A DNA stretch of 14,260 nucleotides from Streptomyces virginiae (lineage in GTDB: Bacteria; Actinomycetota; Actinomycetes; Streptomycetales; Streptomycetaceae). Numbering within the stretch: position 1 is the first letter of the stretch; each line of letters begins with the position of its first letter. A program made the translations under genes and the position numbers. The notes below the pieces were generated by a model. The model was not told the DNA's origin and ran no database searches. It saw only the letters and a program-made list of their open reading frames with translations. Location of the stretch: the NCBI RefSeq assembly GCF_000720455.1, contig NZ_JOAK01000055.1, forward strand, positions 1 through 14,260. The letters are read 5' to 3'. Below, piece after piece: positions 1 to 7,104 of the stretch.

Positions 1-167
1 CCCCCGCGCCGACGCCGACCCCCACCCCCAGCCCGACCGTGACCCCGTCGCCGAAGCCGACTCCCACGCCGACCGCGACCGCCCCCACCAGGACCCCGGC
101 TCCCACGGTCACCCCGAAGCCGGCCCGGACGCCCGCGCCGAGCGCCACCCCCACCCGCACCCCGTAG
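1..167 (+). CDS. C-terminal end of a Pro/Thr-rich protein (partial)
   Basis: Reading from base 3, the frame is open to a TAG at 165-167 and encodes about 54 residues made almost entirely of Pro, Thr, Ala and Ser with a few Lys/Arg (repeated P-T-P-T steps). The start lies upstream of the window. Pro/Thr tails like this are common at the ends of actinobacterial secreted or cell-wall proteins and as spacers after a catalytic or membrane domain, but nothing visible identifies the protein itself. The frame choice rests on the dipeptide regularity, the strong G/C third-position bias and the terminator-like hairpin that follows the stop. I cannot assign a function. Confidence 0.6.
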   Translation, partial: PAPTPTPTPSPTVTPSPKPTPTPTATAPTRTPAPTVTPKPARTPAPSATPTRTP

Positions 168-225
168 CGTCCCCGCGGCCGCGGGCCCACCTGCGCCCGG
201 CCCCTCGCAGGGCCGCGCCGAGGAA

Positions 226-260
226 GGAGCCGTCCGCCCCCTCCCCGGGTGGGCGGCTCC
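226..260 (+). terminator. Probable terminator after the Pro/Thr-rich gene
   Basis: The arms 226-239 and 247-260 pair over 14 positions, with two G-U wobbles, around a 7-nt C-rich loop. There is no clear T-run afterwards, which is normal for Streptomyces terminators. It lies 58 bp after the stop at 167 and about 30 bp before the proposed promoter of the next unit, so it would separate the two transcripts. Confidence 0.55.
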
Positions 261-287
261 CGGATGTCCGGGCGGGTGTCCTGACGG

Positions 288-316
288 TTCTCATCTCGCC
301 CTCCCGTTGCTACGGT
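288..316 (+). promoter_or_regulatory. Possible vegetative-type promoter for the 46-aa/DUF3068 unit
   Basis: TTCTCA at 288-293 and TACGGT at 311-316 are separated by 17 bp. The -10 keeps the TAnnnT pattern favoured by the principal sigma factor; the -35 matches four of six consensus bases. The predicted start near 323 would give a leader of about 34 nt before the ATG at 357. This rests on pattern matching only. Confidence 0.35.
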
Positions 317-356
317 GCCCCATCTCTGACGCCTCATCAGATTTCGGAGCCCCGGC

Positions 357-497
357 ATGCGCGCATTCGTCGCCGCCGTCATCGGCCTAGCGGCCGCGCT
401 GGCCCTCGTGTTCGCCATCACGGCGTTCGGGGTGCCCGAAGGCGAGACCTCACCCAAGCCCCTGCTCACCACCGCGCCCCCCGCGCCCGGAAAGTAG
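357..497 (+). CDS. 46-residue single-helix membrane or exported peptide
   Basis: ATG at 357 is preceded by GGAG (346-349) at good spacing, and the frame runs to TAG at 495-497. The peptide starts M-R-A-F, has one hydrophobic segment at residues 3-25 rich in Ala, Val and Leu, and then a short polar Pro/Thr tail ending P-G-K. It could be a one-helix membrane protein or a cleaved secreted peptide. I recall a short conserved Streptomyces family of this shape (SPW_0924-like), but the match is from memory. It ends 14 bp before the DUF3068 gene, whose ribosome site begins at its stop codon, so the two are almost certainly co-transcribed and possibly translationally coupled. The hydrophobic start, ribosome site and tight spacing favour a real gene despite the small size. 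Function is unknown. Confidence 0.7.
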   Translation: MRAFVAAVIGLAAALALVFAITAFGVPEGETSPKPLLTTAPPAPGK

Positions 498-511
498 AGG
501 AGGGCCCGGCC

Positions 512-1501
512 GTGCGACGCAGAGCGAGCCTTGTCCTGCTGGCCCTGGCCGTGTTCTGCGCGGCCCTCGCGCCGCTGCTGCGCTGGTACGCGTACCCGCG
601 CCTGGCGAAGATCCCGCCGAACCAGTACCAGGAGATGGTCCTGGAGGCGAAGGACGCGACCCTCCTCGACTACACCGGCGGCATGCAGCCCAAGAAGGTC
701 GACAAGGTCACGATCGTCCAGACCCTCAAGGGCAACGTCGAGGCGTCGAAGGAGATCGAGGCGAGTGCGGGCAAGGACGTCGTGGTCTGGGACACCCTGT
801 CCTACATCATCGGCCCCGACGGCAAGATGGTCTCCCAGATCCCCGAGCGCTACATCTTCGACGCGCACACCCAGGACCCGGTGCACGCCACCGGCGAGAT
901 GGTCGACGGCGACGCGGTCAAGCGCGAGGGCATCGAGTTCAAGTGGCCCTTCTTCACCGAACCGCGCGACTACCTCTACTTCGACGCCCAGACCCGCACC
1001 TCCTCGCCGATCCACTACGTAGGGCCGCGCCGCTTCAAGGGCATGGACGTCTACTACTTCGAGCAGACCGTGCCGTGGACCAAGGTGTCCATGCCGAAGA
1101 AGATGCCGATCGAGGGCATCGACCCGGCGACGATCGAGGCGGCCACCGGCACCACCCTCTGGTACACGGCCAAGGTCCGGTTCTGGGTCGACCCCGTGAC
1201 CGGGGCGCCCGTCAACGCCGAACAGGACATCCAGCAGGAGATGCGCGGCGGCATCGCCTCCGGCGGACCCGACGGCAAGCTCACCGCCTTCGCCGGGCAC
1301 GTGACCATGCGCGAGGACTACTCCGACTACACCGTCGACCTGGTCAGGGCGAACCGTACGAAGGTCCTCGCGCTGCACACCTACGCCCCGGCGGGCCTGG
1401 CCACCGGTGGCCTCGTCCTGCTCGGTCTTGCGCTGTGGCTGGAGGCCCGCGGCCGCCGCGTACGCCACGAACAGCTCCCGCAGGACGAGGTCAGCGCCTG
1501 A
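512..1501 (+). CDS. DUF3068 / PorA-family membrane protein
   Basis: A 329-residue protein with a GTG start at 512, set by the GAGGAGG just upstream (about 497-503). Residues about 6-24 form an N-terminal membrane helix after an MRRR start, and residues about 293-311 form a second helix followed by an Arg-rich cytoplasmic tail. The large domain between them should therefore sit outside the membrane. The sequence after the first helix (R-W-Y-A-Y-P-R-L-A-K-I-P) and the W-x-D-P-V-T-G-A-P-V-N segment fit the actinobacterial DUF3068 family, which databases also label porin PorA family. That name should not be read as proof of porin activity in Streptomyces; the role here is unknown. It follows a 46-residue membrane peptide gene in an apparent operon, and its last 11 bp overlap the end of hrpB on the other strand. 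The family call is fairly secure, the function is not. Confidence 0.85.
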   Translation: MRRRASLVLLALAVFCAALAPLLRWYAYPRLAKIPPNQYQEMVLEAKDATLLDYTGGMQPKKVDKVTIVQTLKGNVEASKEIEASAGKDVVVWDTLSYIIGPDGKMVSQIPERYIFDAHTQDPVHATGEMVDGDAVKREGIEFKWPFFTEPRDYLYFDAQTRTSSPIHYVGPRRFKGMDVYYFEQTVPWTKVSMPKKMPIEGIDPATIEAATGTTLWYTAKVRFWVDPVTGAPVNAEQDIQQEMRGGIASGGPDGKLTAFAGHVTMREDYSDYTVDLVRANRTKVLALHTYAPAGLATGGLVLLGLALWLEARGRRVRHEQLPQDEVSA

Positions 1502-4160
1502 GCCGGGCGTTGGTGTGGCGGGTGGGCTCGGCGGTGGCCGGGTCCTCCGGCCAGGGGTGCTTGGGGTAGCGGCCGCGCAGCTCCGCGCGGACGGCGCGGT
1601 AGCCGCCCTGCCAGAAGGAGGCCAGGTCGGCGGTGACGGCCGCCGGCCGGCCGGCGGGCGACAGCAGGTGGACGAGTACGGGAACCCCGGCCACCCGGGG
1701 CGTCTGCGCCAGCCCGAACAGCTCCTGGAGCTTCACCGCGAGCACCGGCTGCCCGTGCTCGGCGGAGTAGTCCAGCCGGATCCGGGACCCGCTGGGGACC
1801 TCGATCCGTTCCGGAGCCAGCTCGTCCAGCCGGACCGCCTCGCCGGTGGCCCACGGCAGCAACCGGTTCAGGGCCTGGCCGGCGTCGATCCGGGCGAGGT
1901 CCGCGCGCCGCCGGGCCCGGGACAGCTCGGGCTCCAGCCAGTCGTCCGCCCGCTCCAGCAGCACGGCGTCGTCGGCCACGTCCGGCCAGGCGCCGCCGAG
2001 CGTGCGGTGCAGGAAGCCGAGGCGGGCCCGCAGCGCCCGCGAGTCCGGGGTCCAGCGCAGCAGGCCGAGGCCCTCGGCGCGCAGCCCGTCCAGCAGCGCG
2101 GCCCGGACGAGCGCCGGGTCGGGGGTGCGCAGGGGACGCGAGGCCAGCTCGATCGCCCCGAGCCGCTGCGCGGCCCGGGCGACCACGTCGCCGTCCTCCC
2201 AGTGCACCTCGTCGGTGTCCGCGCGCAGGTGGGCCGCGGCGGCCAGGGCGGTGTCCTCGTCGACGACCGCGGCCAGCCGGATCCGCGCGGCGGCGGAGTG
2301 CGGGGGCCGGTCGGCGACGGCGACGGCCAGCCAGGGTGCGCGGCGCAGCCCCGAGCCATCGCCGAGCCCGGCCCCGGTCCCGGAGGCCATGAGGAAGGCC
2401 CCCTCGCCCCTGGCCTTCGCCACCCGCTCGGGAAATGCCAGGGCGGCGACGAGCCCGGCGGCGAGGTCATCGGGTGCGGCGAGGCCGCCGGGGCTCCGCC
2501 CCGCACCCCGCTCCTCAAACGCCGGAGGGGCTGGAACCGCAGGCTGTCGTGCACCGGTGTCCGCGGCGGAGGCCGGGATCCCGGCCCCGGCCGCGGAGTC
2601 CGGCCCCATGGACCCGGTACCGGTACCGGTCCCGGTCCCGAACGCGGAGGTGCGCCCCGCAGGGGCAAGGGCGCGCTCCAGGCGGGCGGTCTCCGTCCGC
2701 CAGCGCGCCGCGTAGCCGTCGCCGCCCGCCCGGGCCCGCCGCCCGGCGGCGGCCAGGTCGTCCCCGTACTCGCGCGGCGGCTCCTCGCTCAGCAGCGCCA
2801 CCACCTCCGCCGCCCGGCGGGCGCCGAGCGCCGCGGCGCCGTCCAGCAGGGCGCGGGCCAGCCGCGGGTGCAGCCCGAGCCGGGCCATCCGCTGCCCGCG
2901 CGCGGTGACCCCGCCGGCCGCGGACACCGCGCCGACGGCCACCAGTACCTCCCGCGCCGCGGCCATCGCCCCGGCCGGCGGCGGATCGAGCAGCGCCAGC
3001 CCCGTCGCGTCCGGGTCGCCCCAGCAGGCGGCCTGGAGGGCGAACTGCGCCAGGTCGGCGATGCGGATCTCCGGAGAGGGGAACGCGGGCAGCCGGCCGT
3101 CCTCCGCCTCGGTCCAGCAGCGGTACACCGTGCCCGGCGCCTCACGCCCGGCCCGGCCCGCCCGCTGGCGGCCGGCCGCGCGGGACGCCCGTACGGTCGC
3201 CAGCGCGCCGAGCCCGCGGGCGTGGTCCACCCGCGGCTCGCGGGCCAGCCCGGAGTCGACCACCACGCGCACCCCGGGAACCGTCAGGCTCGACTCGGCC
3301 ACCGCGGTGGAAAGGATCACCCTGCGGTGATCGGCGACGGAGAGCGCCGCGTCCTGCACGGCGGCCGGGGCCCGGCCGTGGACCTGCAGGACCTCCGCGT
3401 CCACGCCGGCCAGCTGCCCCGCCACCCGGGCGATCTCGCCGACGCCGGGCAGGAAGCACAGCACGTCACCGGAACGTTCCGCCAGCGCCCGCCGCACCAC
3501 CGAGGCCACGTGCGTGAGCTGCGCCGGATCCACCCGCATCCCGTGCGGGGGCCGCACCGGACGGGCCGGAGGCGCCCAGACGGTCTCCACCGGGTACGAG
3601 ACGCCCGCTGCCTCCACCACCGGCGCACCGCCGAGCACGCGCGCCCAGCCGGCGGAGTCCGTCGTCGCCGAGGCCGCCACGAGCCGCAGCTCGGGGCGCA
3701 GGGTCTCGCGCACGTCGAGGAGGAACGCGGCGACCGTGTCGGCGTCCAGGTGCCGCTCGTGGCACTCGTCCAGGACGACCACGTCCGCGCCGGCCAGCTC
3801 CTGGTCGCGCTGGAGCCGCTGGAGCAGCACACCGGTGGTCACCACCTCCACCACGGTGCCGGGTCCGGCCACCCGCTCGCCGCGGACCGTGAAGCCGACC
3901 CGGTCGCCGACCTGCTCGCCCAGCAGCCAGGCCATCCGGCGCGCCGCCGCCCGGGCGGCGATCCGCCGCGGCTCGGCCACGACCACCCTGCGCCGCGGCC
4001 CGCCGCCCACCAGGCCCGCGAGCACCAGCGGGACCAGCGTCGTCTTGCCGGTCCCGGGCGGCGCGCACAGCACCGCGGTGCCGTGCGCGTCCAGCGCCGA
4101 GACGAGCCCGGGCAGGGCCTCGCGTACGGGAAGGGCGTCGAGGGCGGCCTGGCGGATCAA
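1491..4160 (-). CDS. hrpB: ATP-dependent DEAH-box helicase HrpB
   Basis: An 889-residue DEAH-family RNA helicase. Visible motifs are Walker A A-P-P-G-T-G-K-T-T (33-41), a DECH Walker B variant (131-134) within D-E-C-H-E-R-H, S-A-T (164-166), motif VI Q-R-A-G-R-A-G-R (332-339), and a C-terminal HrpB domain from about residue 760 to the end containing R-Y-P-K-H-P-W-P-E-D-P. HrpB unwinds or remodels RNA using ATP in the cytoplasm; its physiological role in actinobacteria is not settled. The start is a TTG at 4160, 4 bp after the methyltransferase stop, with GAGAGG (complement of 4171-4176) as ribosome site, so the two genes form an operon. Residues about 500-562 are an Ala/Gly/Thr/Pro-rich insertion between the helicase core and the following conserved part, and include a REP-like element read in frame. 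The reading frame is intact throughout. Confidence 0.93.
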   Translation of the reverse strand: MIRQAALDALPVREALPGLVSALDAHGTAVLCAPPGTGKTTLVPLVLAGLVGGGPRRRVVVAEPRRIAARAAARRMAWLLGEQVGDRVGFTVRGERVAGPGTVVEVVTTGVLLQRLQRDQELAGADVVVLDECHERHLDADTVAAFLLDVRETLRPELRLVAASATTDSAGWARVLGGAPVVEAAGVSYPVETVWAPPARPVRPPHGMRVDPAQLTHVASVVRRALAERSGDVLCFLPGVGEIARVAGQLAGVDAEVLQVHGRAPAAVQDAALSVADHRRVILSTAVAESSLTVPGVRVVVDSGLAREPRVDHARGLGALATVRASRAAGRQRAGRAGREAPGTVYRCWTEAEDGRLPAFPSPEIRIADLAQFALQAACWGDPDATGLALLDPPPAGAMAAAREVLVAVGAVSAAGGVTARGQRMARLGLHPRLARALLDGAAALGARRAAEVVALLSEEPPREYGDDLAAAGRRARAGGDGYAARWRTETARLERALAPAGRTSAFGTGTGTGTGSMGPDSAAGAGIPASAADTGARQPAVPAPPAFEERGAGRSPGGLAAPDDLAAGLVAALAFPERVAKARGEGAFLMASGTGAGLGDGSGLRRAPWLAVAVADRPPHSAAARIRLAAVVDEDTALAAAAHLRADTDEVHWEDGDVVARAAQRLGAIELASRPLRTPDPALVRAALLDGLRAEGLGLLRWTPDSRALRARLGFLHRTLGGAWPDVADDAVLLERADDWLEPELSRARRRADLARIDAGQALNRLLPWATGEAVRLDELAPERIEVPSGSRIRLDYSAEHGQPVLAVKLQELFGLAQTPRVAGVPVLVHLLSPAGRPAAVTADLASFWQGGYRAVRAELRGRYPKHPWPEDPATAEPTRHTNARLRR
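2487..2536. repeat. Streptomyces REP-like palindromic element inside hrpB
   Basis: The segment contains a GGGGC-TCC-GCCCC hairpin core near 2490-2502, then a C-rich stretch, CCTCAAACGCCGG near 2513-2525, and GGGGCTGGAA. I recognise this arrangement from short repeats scattered, mostly between genes, through many Streptomyces chromosomes; recognition is from memory, not a search. Here it lies inside hrpB and is read without a stop, encoding V-P-A-P-P-A-F-E-E-R-G-A-G-R-S-P-G-G on the minus strand (Phe is residue 548). I see no other copy in this window. Confidence 0.6.
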
Positions 4161-4164
4161 GACG

Positions 4165-5013
4165 TCAGGCCCTCTCGCAGACGAAGATCGCGGTGCCGGG
4201 GATGAGGTTCCCGCGCAGCGGGGACCAGCCGCCCCACTCCTGACCGTTCCATTCGGGCCATTCGGGCTCGACGAGGTCGAGCAGCCGGAAGCCGCCCGCC
4301 ACCACGTCGCGGACGCGGTCGCCGAGGGTGCGGTGGTGCTCGACGTAGACGGCGCGTCCCTGCTCGTCCTGCTCGACGTACGGGGTCCGGTCGAAGTAGG
4401 AGGCGCAGACGGTCAGGCCCTCGGGGCCGGGCTCGTCGGGGAAGGCCCAGCGCAGGGGGTGCGTCACGGAGAAGACCCAGCGGCCCGCGGGGCGCAGTAC
4501 GCGGTGCACCTCGCGCATGACGCCCACCGGGTCGGCGACGAAGGGGACGGCGCCGTAGGCGGAACAGGCGAGGTCGAAGGAGGCGTCGCGGAAGGGGAGC
4601 CGGCCGGCGTCGGCCTCGACCAGGGGGATGCCGTCGCCGATGCGCAGGGCGTGCTGGAGCTGGCGGTGGGAGAGGTCGAGGGCCACCGGGCGGGCGCCCT
4701 GGGCGGCCAGCCAGCGCGAGCACTGGGCGGCGCCGGCGCCGATCTCCAGCACGTCCTTGTCCTTGAGGGAGGCGGCGGGGCCGAGCAGGGCCGCGTCCGC
4801 CTCGTCGAGCCCCTCGGGCCCCCACACGAAGCGGTCGTCGCCGAGGAAGGCGCCGTGCTCGCTCTGGTACTCGTCGGCGTTGCGGTCCCACCAGCTGCGG
4901 CTCGCCCGGCTGCTCTCCGCTGCCCCTGCGTCACGGCGCGTGGCCTCGGCGTCGTCCAGGGGAGCCGGATCGGCCGTATACGCGTCTTCGGGGGCGTCGT
5001 CCTCTTGGTTCAT
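4165..5013 (-). CDS. Class I SAM-dependent methyltransferase
   Basis: A 282-residue Rossmann-fold methyltransferase of the Methyltransf_11 type. Motif I is V-L-E-I-G-A-G-A-A-Q at 88-97, the acidic residue binding the SAM ribose is likely D113 (A-L-D-L-S), and D-A-G-R-L-P-F-R-D-A-S-F-D-L further on is the usual post-II region. The first 40 residues are acidic, Ala-rich and probably disordered. The aromatic strip S-W-W-D-R-N-A-D-E-Y just after them is typical of the actinobacterial group. The substrate cannot be read from the sequence. The ATG at 5011-5013 is the chosen start, although its ribosome site is weak (only a GGGG-type stretch). It is the first gene of a two-gene minus-strand unit with hrpB (4-bp gap), which might suggest an RNA-related role, but this is only guilt by association. 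It is divergent from rpsA across a 353-bp region. Confidence 0.88.
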   Translation of the reverse strand: MNQEDDAPEDAYTADPAPLDDAEATRRDAGAAESSRASRSWWDRNADEYQSEHGAFLGDDRFVWGPEGLDEADAALLGPAASLKDKDVLEIGAGAAQCSRWLAAQGARPVALDLSHRQLQHALRIGDGIPLVEADAGRLPFRDASFDLACSAYGAVPFVADPVGVMREVHRVLRPAGRWVFSVTHPLRWAFPDEPGPEGLTVCASYFDRTPYVEQDEQGRAVYVEHHRTLGDRVRDVVAGGFRLLDLVEPEWPEWNGQEWGGWSPLRGNLIPGTAIFVCERA

Positions 5014-5134
5014 GGGGCCCGTCGTCGTAGTCTGCGAATGTCTTGGGATGTGGCAGGAACCGCCATCAGGGCGTTCCCGCCCATGAATTGTGCCGGTTGT
5101 GCGGTGATCCGCCCGGGGTGTGGGGCTTCGCGCA
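5014..5134. other. Divergent intergenic region, methyltransferase side
   Basis: This 121-bp part of the gap must contain the 5' end of the methyltransferase-hrpB transcript. I see no convincing -10/-35 pair on the minus strand; TACGAC (complement of 5024-5029) is -10-like but lacks a partner. A short imperfect hairpin lies at 5056-5077 (GGAAC-GCC arms). I see no gene in it. Confidence 0.4.
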
Positions 5135-5163
5135 TTGACCCTGTCCGGCCGCCCCCGTATGCT
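5135..5163 (+). promoter_or_regulatory. Strong vegetative promoter of rpsA
   Basis: TTGACC at 5135-5140 and TATGCT at 5158-5163 are separated by exactly 17 bp, a near-consensus promoter for the principal sigma factor (HrdB in Streptomyces). It is the best promoter-like sequence in the window and fits a highly expressed ribosomal protein gene. Transcription would start near 5170, leaving a leader of about 197 nt. Confidence 0.75.
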
Positions 5164-5169
5164 ACAAGT

Positions 5170-5366
5170 TGCGCTGCGAGCCTGTGCTCCTCAGACCTAG
5201 CAGGCTGCGCTTGCATCTGTTGATGTCCCCTCGGTTTTCGAGGCCCTCCCCGCTTGTGCGGATCAGGGGCTTCCTTGGCTGTCCGGCTTCTTCGGCAGAT
5301 GCCGATAAGGGCTCCCGGCGTAGCAGTACCTACGACTTTCTGTCCGTAACCGGAGCCCTTTCCCAC
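5170..5366 (+). promoter_or_regulatory. Long structured 5' leader of rpsA
   Basis: The predicted untranslated region can form a bulged hairpin at 5171-5210 (GCGC/GCGC plus AGCCTG/CAGGCT), a small hairpin at 5229-5243 (CCTCG/CGAGG, T-rich loop) and another at 5250-5261 (CCGC-TTGT-GCGG). The only ribosome site seen is GGAG at 5352-5355, a rather long 11 nt before the ATG. The frame is open upstream of the ATG, but no ribosome site supports an earlier start. Control by the S1 protein itself is known in enterobacteria; here it would be an inference. Confidence 0.45.
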
Positions 5367-6875
5367 ATGACGAGCAGCACCGAGACCACCTCTACCACTC
5401 CGCAGGTAGCGGTCAACGACATCGGTAACGAGGAAGCCTTCCTCGCCGCGATCGACGAGACGATCAAGTACTTCAACGACGGCGACATCGTCGACGGCGT
5501 CATCGTGAAGGTCGACCGGGACGAGGTCCTGCTCGACATCGGTTACAAGACGGAAGGCGTGATCCCGAGCCGCGAGCTCTCGATCAAGCACGACGTCGAC
5601 CCGAACGAGGTCGTCAAGGTCGGCGACGAGATCGAGGCCCTGGTTCTCCAGAAGGAGGACAAGGAAGGCCGCCTGATCCTGTCCAAGAAGCGCGCTCAGT
5701 ACGAGCGTGCCTGGGGCACGATCGAGAAGATCAAGGAAGAAGACGGCATCGTCACCGGTACCGTCATCGAGGTCGTCAAGGGTGGTCTCATCCTCGACAT
5801 CGGCCTCCGCGGCTTCCTCCCGGCCTCCCTGGTCGAGATGCGCCGTGTCCGCGACCTCCAGCCCTACGTGGGCAAGGAGCTCGAGGCGAAGATCATCGAG
5901 CTGGACAAGAACCGCAACAACGTGGTCCTGTCCCGCCGCGCCTGGCTGGAGCAGACCCAGTCCGAGGTCCGCCAGACGTTCCTCACCACCCTGCAGAAGG
6001 GTCAGGTCCGCTCCGGCGTCGTTTCCTCGATCGTCAACTTCGGTGCCTTCGTGGACCTGGGTGGCGTCGACGGTCTCGTCCACGTCTCCGAGCTGTCCTG
6101 GAAGCACATCGACCACCCGTCCGAGGTTGTCGAGGTCGGCCAGGAAGTCACCGTCGAGGTCCTCGACGTCGACATGGACCGCGAGCGTGTCTCCCTGTCG
6201 CTGAAGGCGACGCAGGAGGACCCGTGGCAGCAGTTCGCCCGTACGCACCAGATCGGTCAGGTCGTCCCGGGTAAGGTCACCAAGCTGGTTCCGTTCGGTG
6301 CGTTCGTCCGCGTGGACGAGGGCATCGAGGGTCTGGTCCACATCTCCGAGCTGGCCGAGCGCCACGTGGAGATCCCGGAGCAGGTCGTCCAGGTCAACGA
6401 CGAGATCTTCGTCAAGGTCATCGACATCGACCTCGAGCGTCGCCGGATCTCGCTGTCCTTGAAGCAGGCCAACGAGTCCTTCGGTGCCGACCCGGCGTCG
6501 GTCGAGTTCGACCCGACCCTGTACGGCATGGCCGCGTCCTACGACGACCAGGGCAACTACATCTACCCCGAGGGCTTCGACCCCGAGACCAACGACTGGC
6601 TCGAGGGCTACGAGAAGCAGCGCGAGGCCTGGGAGACCCAGTACGCCGAGGCGCAGGCTCGCTTCGAGCAGCACCAGGCTCAGGTCATCAAGAGCCGCGA
6701 GGCCGACGAGGCCGCTGCCGCCGAGGGCGCTGCCGCCCCGGCCGCCGGTGGCAACGCCGGTGCGGGCATCTCGGGTGGTTCCTACTCCTCGGAGTCGGAC
6801 GAGACCTCCGGCGCCCTGGCGTCGGACGAGGCCCTGGCCGCGCTCCGCGAGAAGCTGGCCGGCGGCCAGAGCTGA
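5367..6875 (+). CDS. rpsA: 30S ribosomal protein S1
   Basis: A 502-residue S1 protein with four S1/OB RNA-binding domains at about residues 39-107, 127-195, 212-280 and 297-365. Domains three and four carry the well-conserved F-G-A-F-V core followed by G-L-V-H-V/I-S-E-L. The actinobacterial form has four domains rather than the six of Escherichia coli. S1 binds mRNA on the small subunit and helps place messages at initiation. The C-terminal 130 residues are acidic and then Ala/Gly/Ser-rich, probably disordered, ending L-R-E-K-L-A-G-G. The ATG at 5367 fits family N-termini (M-T-S-S-T-E) and has GGAG upstream; the open frame continues back to 5169 but looks like leader. Codon choice has more GGT and CGT than the neighbouring genes, as expected for high expression. 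It is flanked by its own strong promoter and terminator, so it is monocistronic. Confidence 0.97.
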   Translation: MTSSTETTSTTPQVAVNDIGNEEAFLAAIDETIKYFNDGDIVDGVIVKVDRDEVLLDIGYKTEGVIPSRELSIKHDVDPNEVVKVGDEIEALVLQKEDKEGRLILSKKRAQYERAWGTIEKIKEEDGIVTGTVIEVVKGGLILDIGLRGFLPASLVEMRRVRDLQPYVGKELEAKIIELDKNRNNVVLSRRAWLEQTQSEVRQTFLTTLQKGQVRSGVVSSIVNFGAFVDLGGVDGLVHVSELSWKHIDHPSEVVEVGQEVTVEVLDVDMDRERVSLSLKATQEDPWQQFARTHQIGQVVPGKVTKLVPFGAFVRVDEGIEGLVHISELAERHVEIPEQVVQVNDEIFVKVIDIDLERRRISLSLKQANESFGADPASVEFDPTLYGMAASYDDQGNYIYPEGFDPETNDWLEGYEKQREAWETQYAEAQARFEQHQAQVIKSREADEAAAAEGAAAPAAGGNAGAGISGGSYSSESDETSGALASDEALAALREKLAGGQS

Positions 6876-6928
6876 TCGCAGCGCGCATCGCACTCCGGTG
6901 TGAGCAGAGCTGACTGAGTACGACGGTG

Positions 6929-6960
6929 AGGCCCGTCCCCTTCGGGGGGCGGGCCTTTCT
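6929..6960 (+). terminator. Strong rho-independent terminator of rpsA
   Basis: A 12-bp stem (6929-6940 with 6945-6956, one G-U pair) closes a UUCG tetraloop with a C-G closing pair, an exceptionally stable form, and is followed by TTTCT. It sits 53 bp after the rpsA stop. Confidence 0.9.
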
Positions 6961-6993
6961 GCGTTCCCGGCCCGGTCCCTGCGGTTCCCGTGG

Positions 6994-7016
6994 TCCATGT
7001 GATCCATGTGATCCAT
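6994..7016. repeat. Short tandem repeat, 9-bp unit
   Basis: TCCATGTGA occurs twice in perfect tandem (6994-7002 and 7003-7011), followed by a partial third unit TCCAT. It lies between the rpsA terminator and the PAC2-family gene, about 90 bp before that gene's start. It could be a factor-binding cluster or simple slippage; nothing else in the sequence decides. Confidence 0.5.
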
Positions 7017-7104
7017 TGCGTTCCTGTGAAGGGGGCCAACTGGGGAATGGCGGCGCAGCCTTGGACGTTCTTGGCAGAGAACGAGACGAGGAGGAGTGGT
7101 GGCG

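Noticed and set aside
109..294. A 61-codon minus-strand frame near the left edge
   Set aside because: It overlaps the Pro/Thr tail and the terminator hairpin and encodes an Arg/Gly-rich string with no ribosome site.
1407..4205. A 932-codon open frame on the plus strand antisense to hrpB
   Set aside because: Its translation is Arg/Gly/Pro/Ala-rich without domain motifs, while the minus frame carries all helicase motifs in order. Long antisense frames are usual in such G/C-rich DNA.
5223..5366. An in-frame upstream ATG that would add 48 residues to S1, or a leader peptide
   Set aside because: No ribosome site precedes it, the added residues are unlike S1 N-termini, and there is no stop to make a separate leader peptide; it is better read as untranslated leader.
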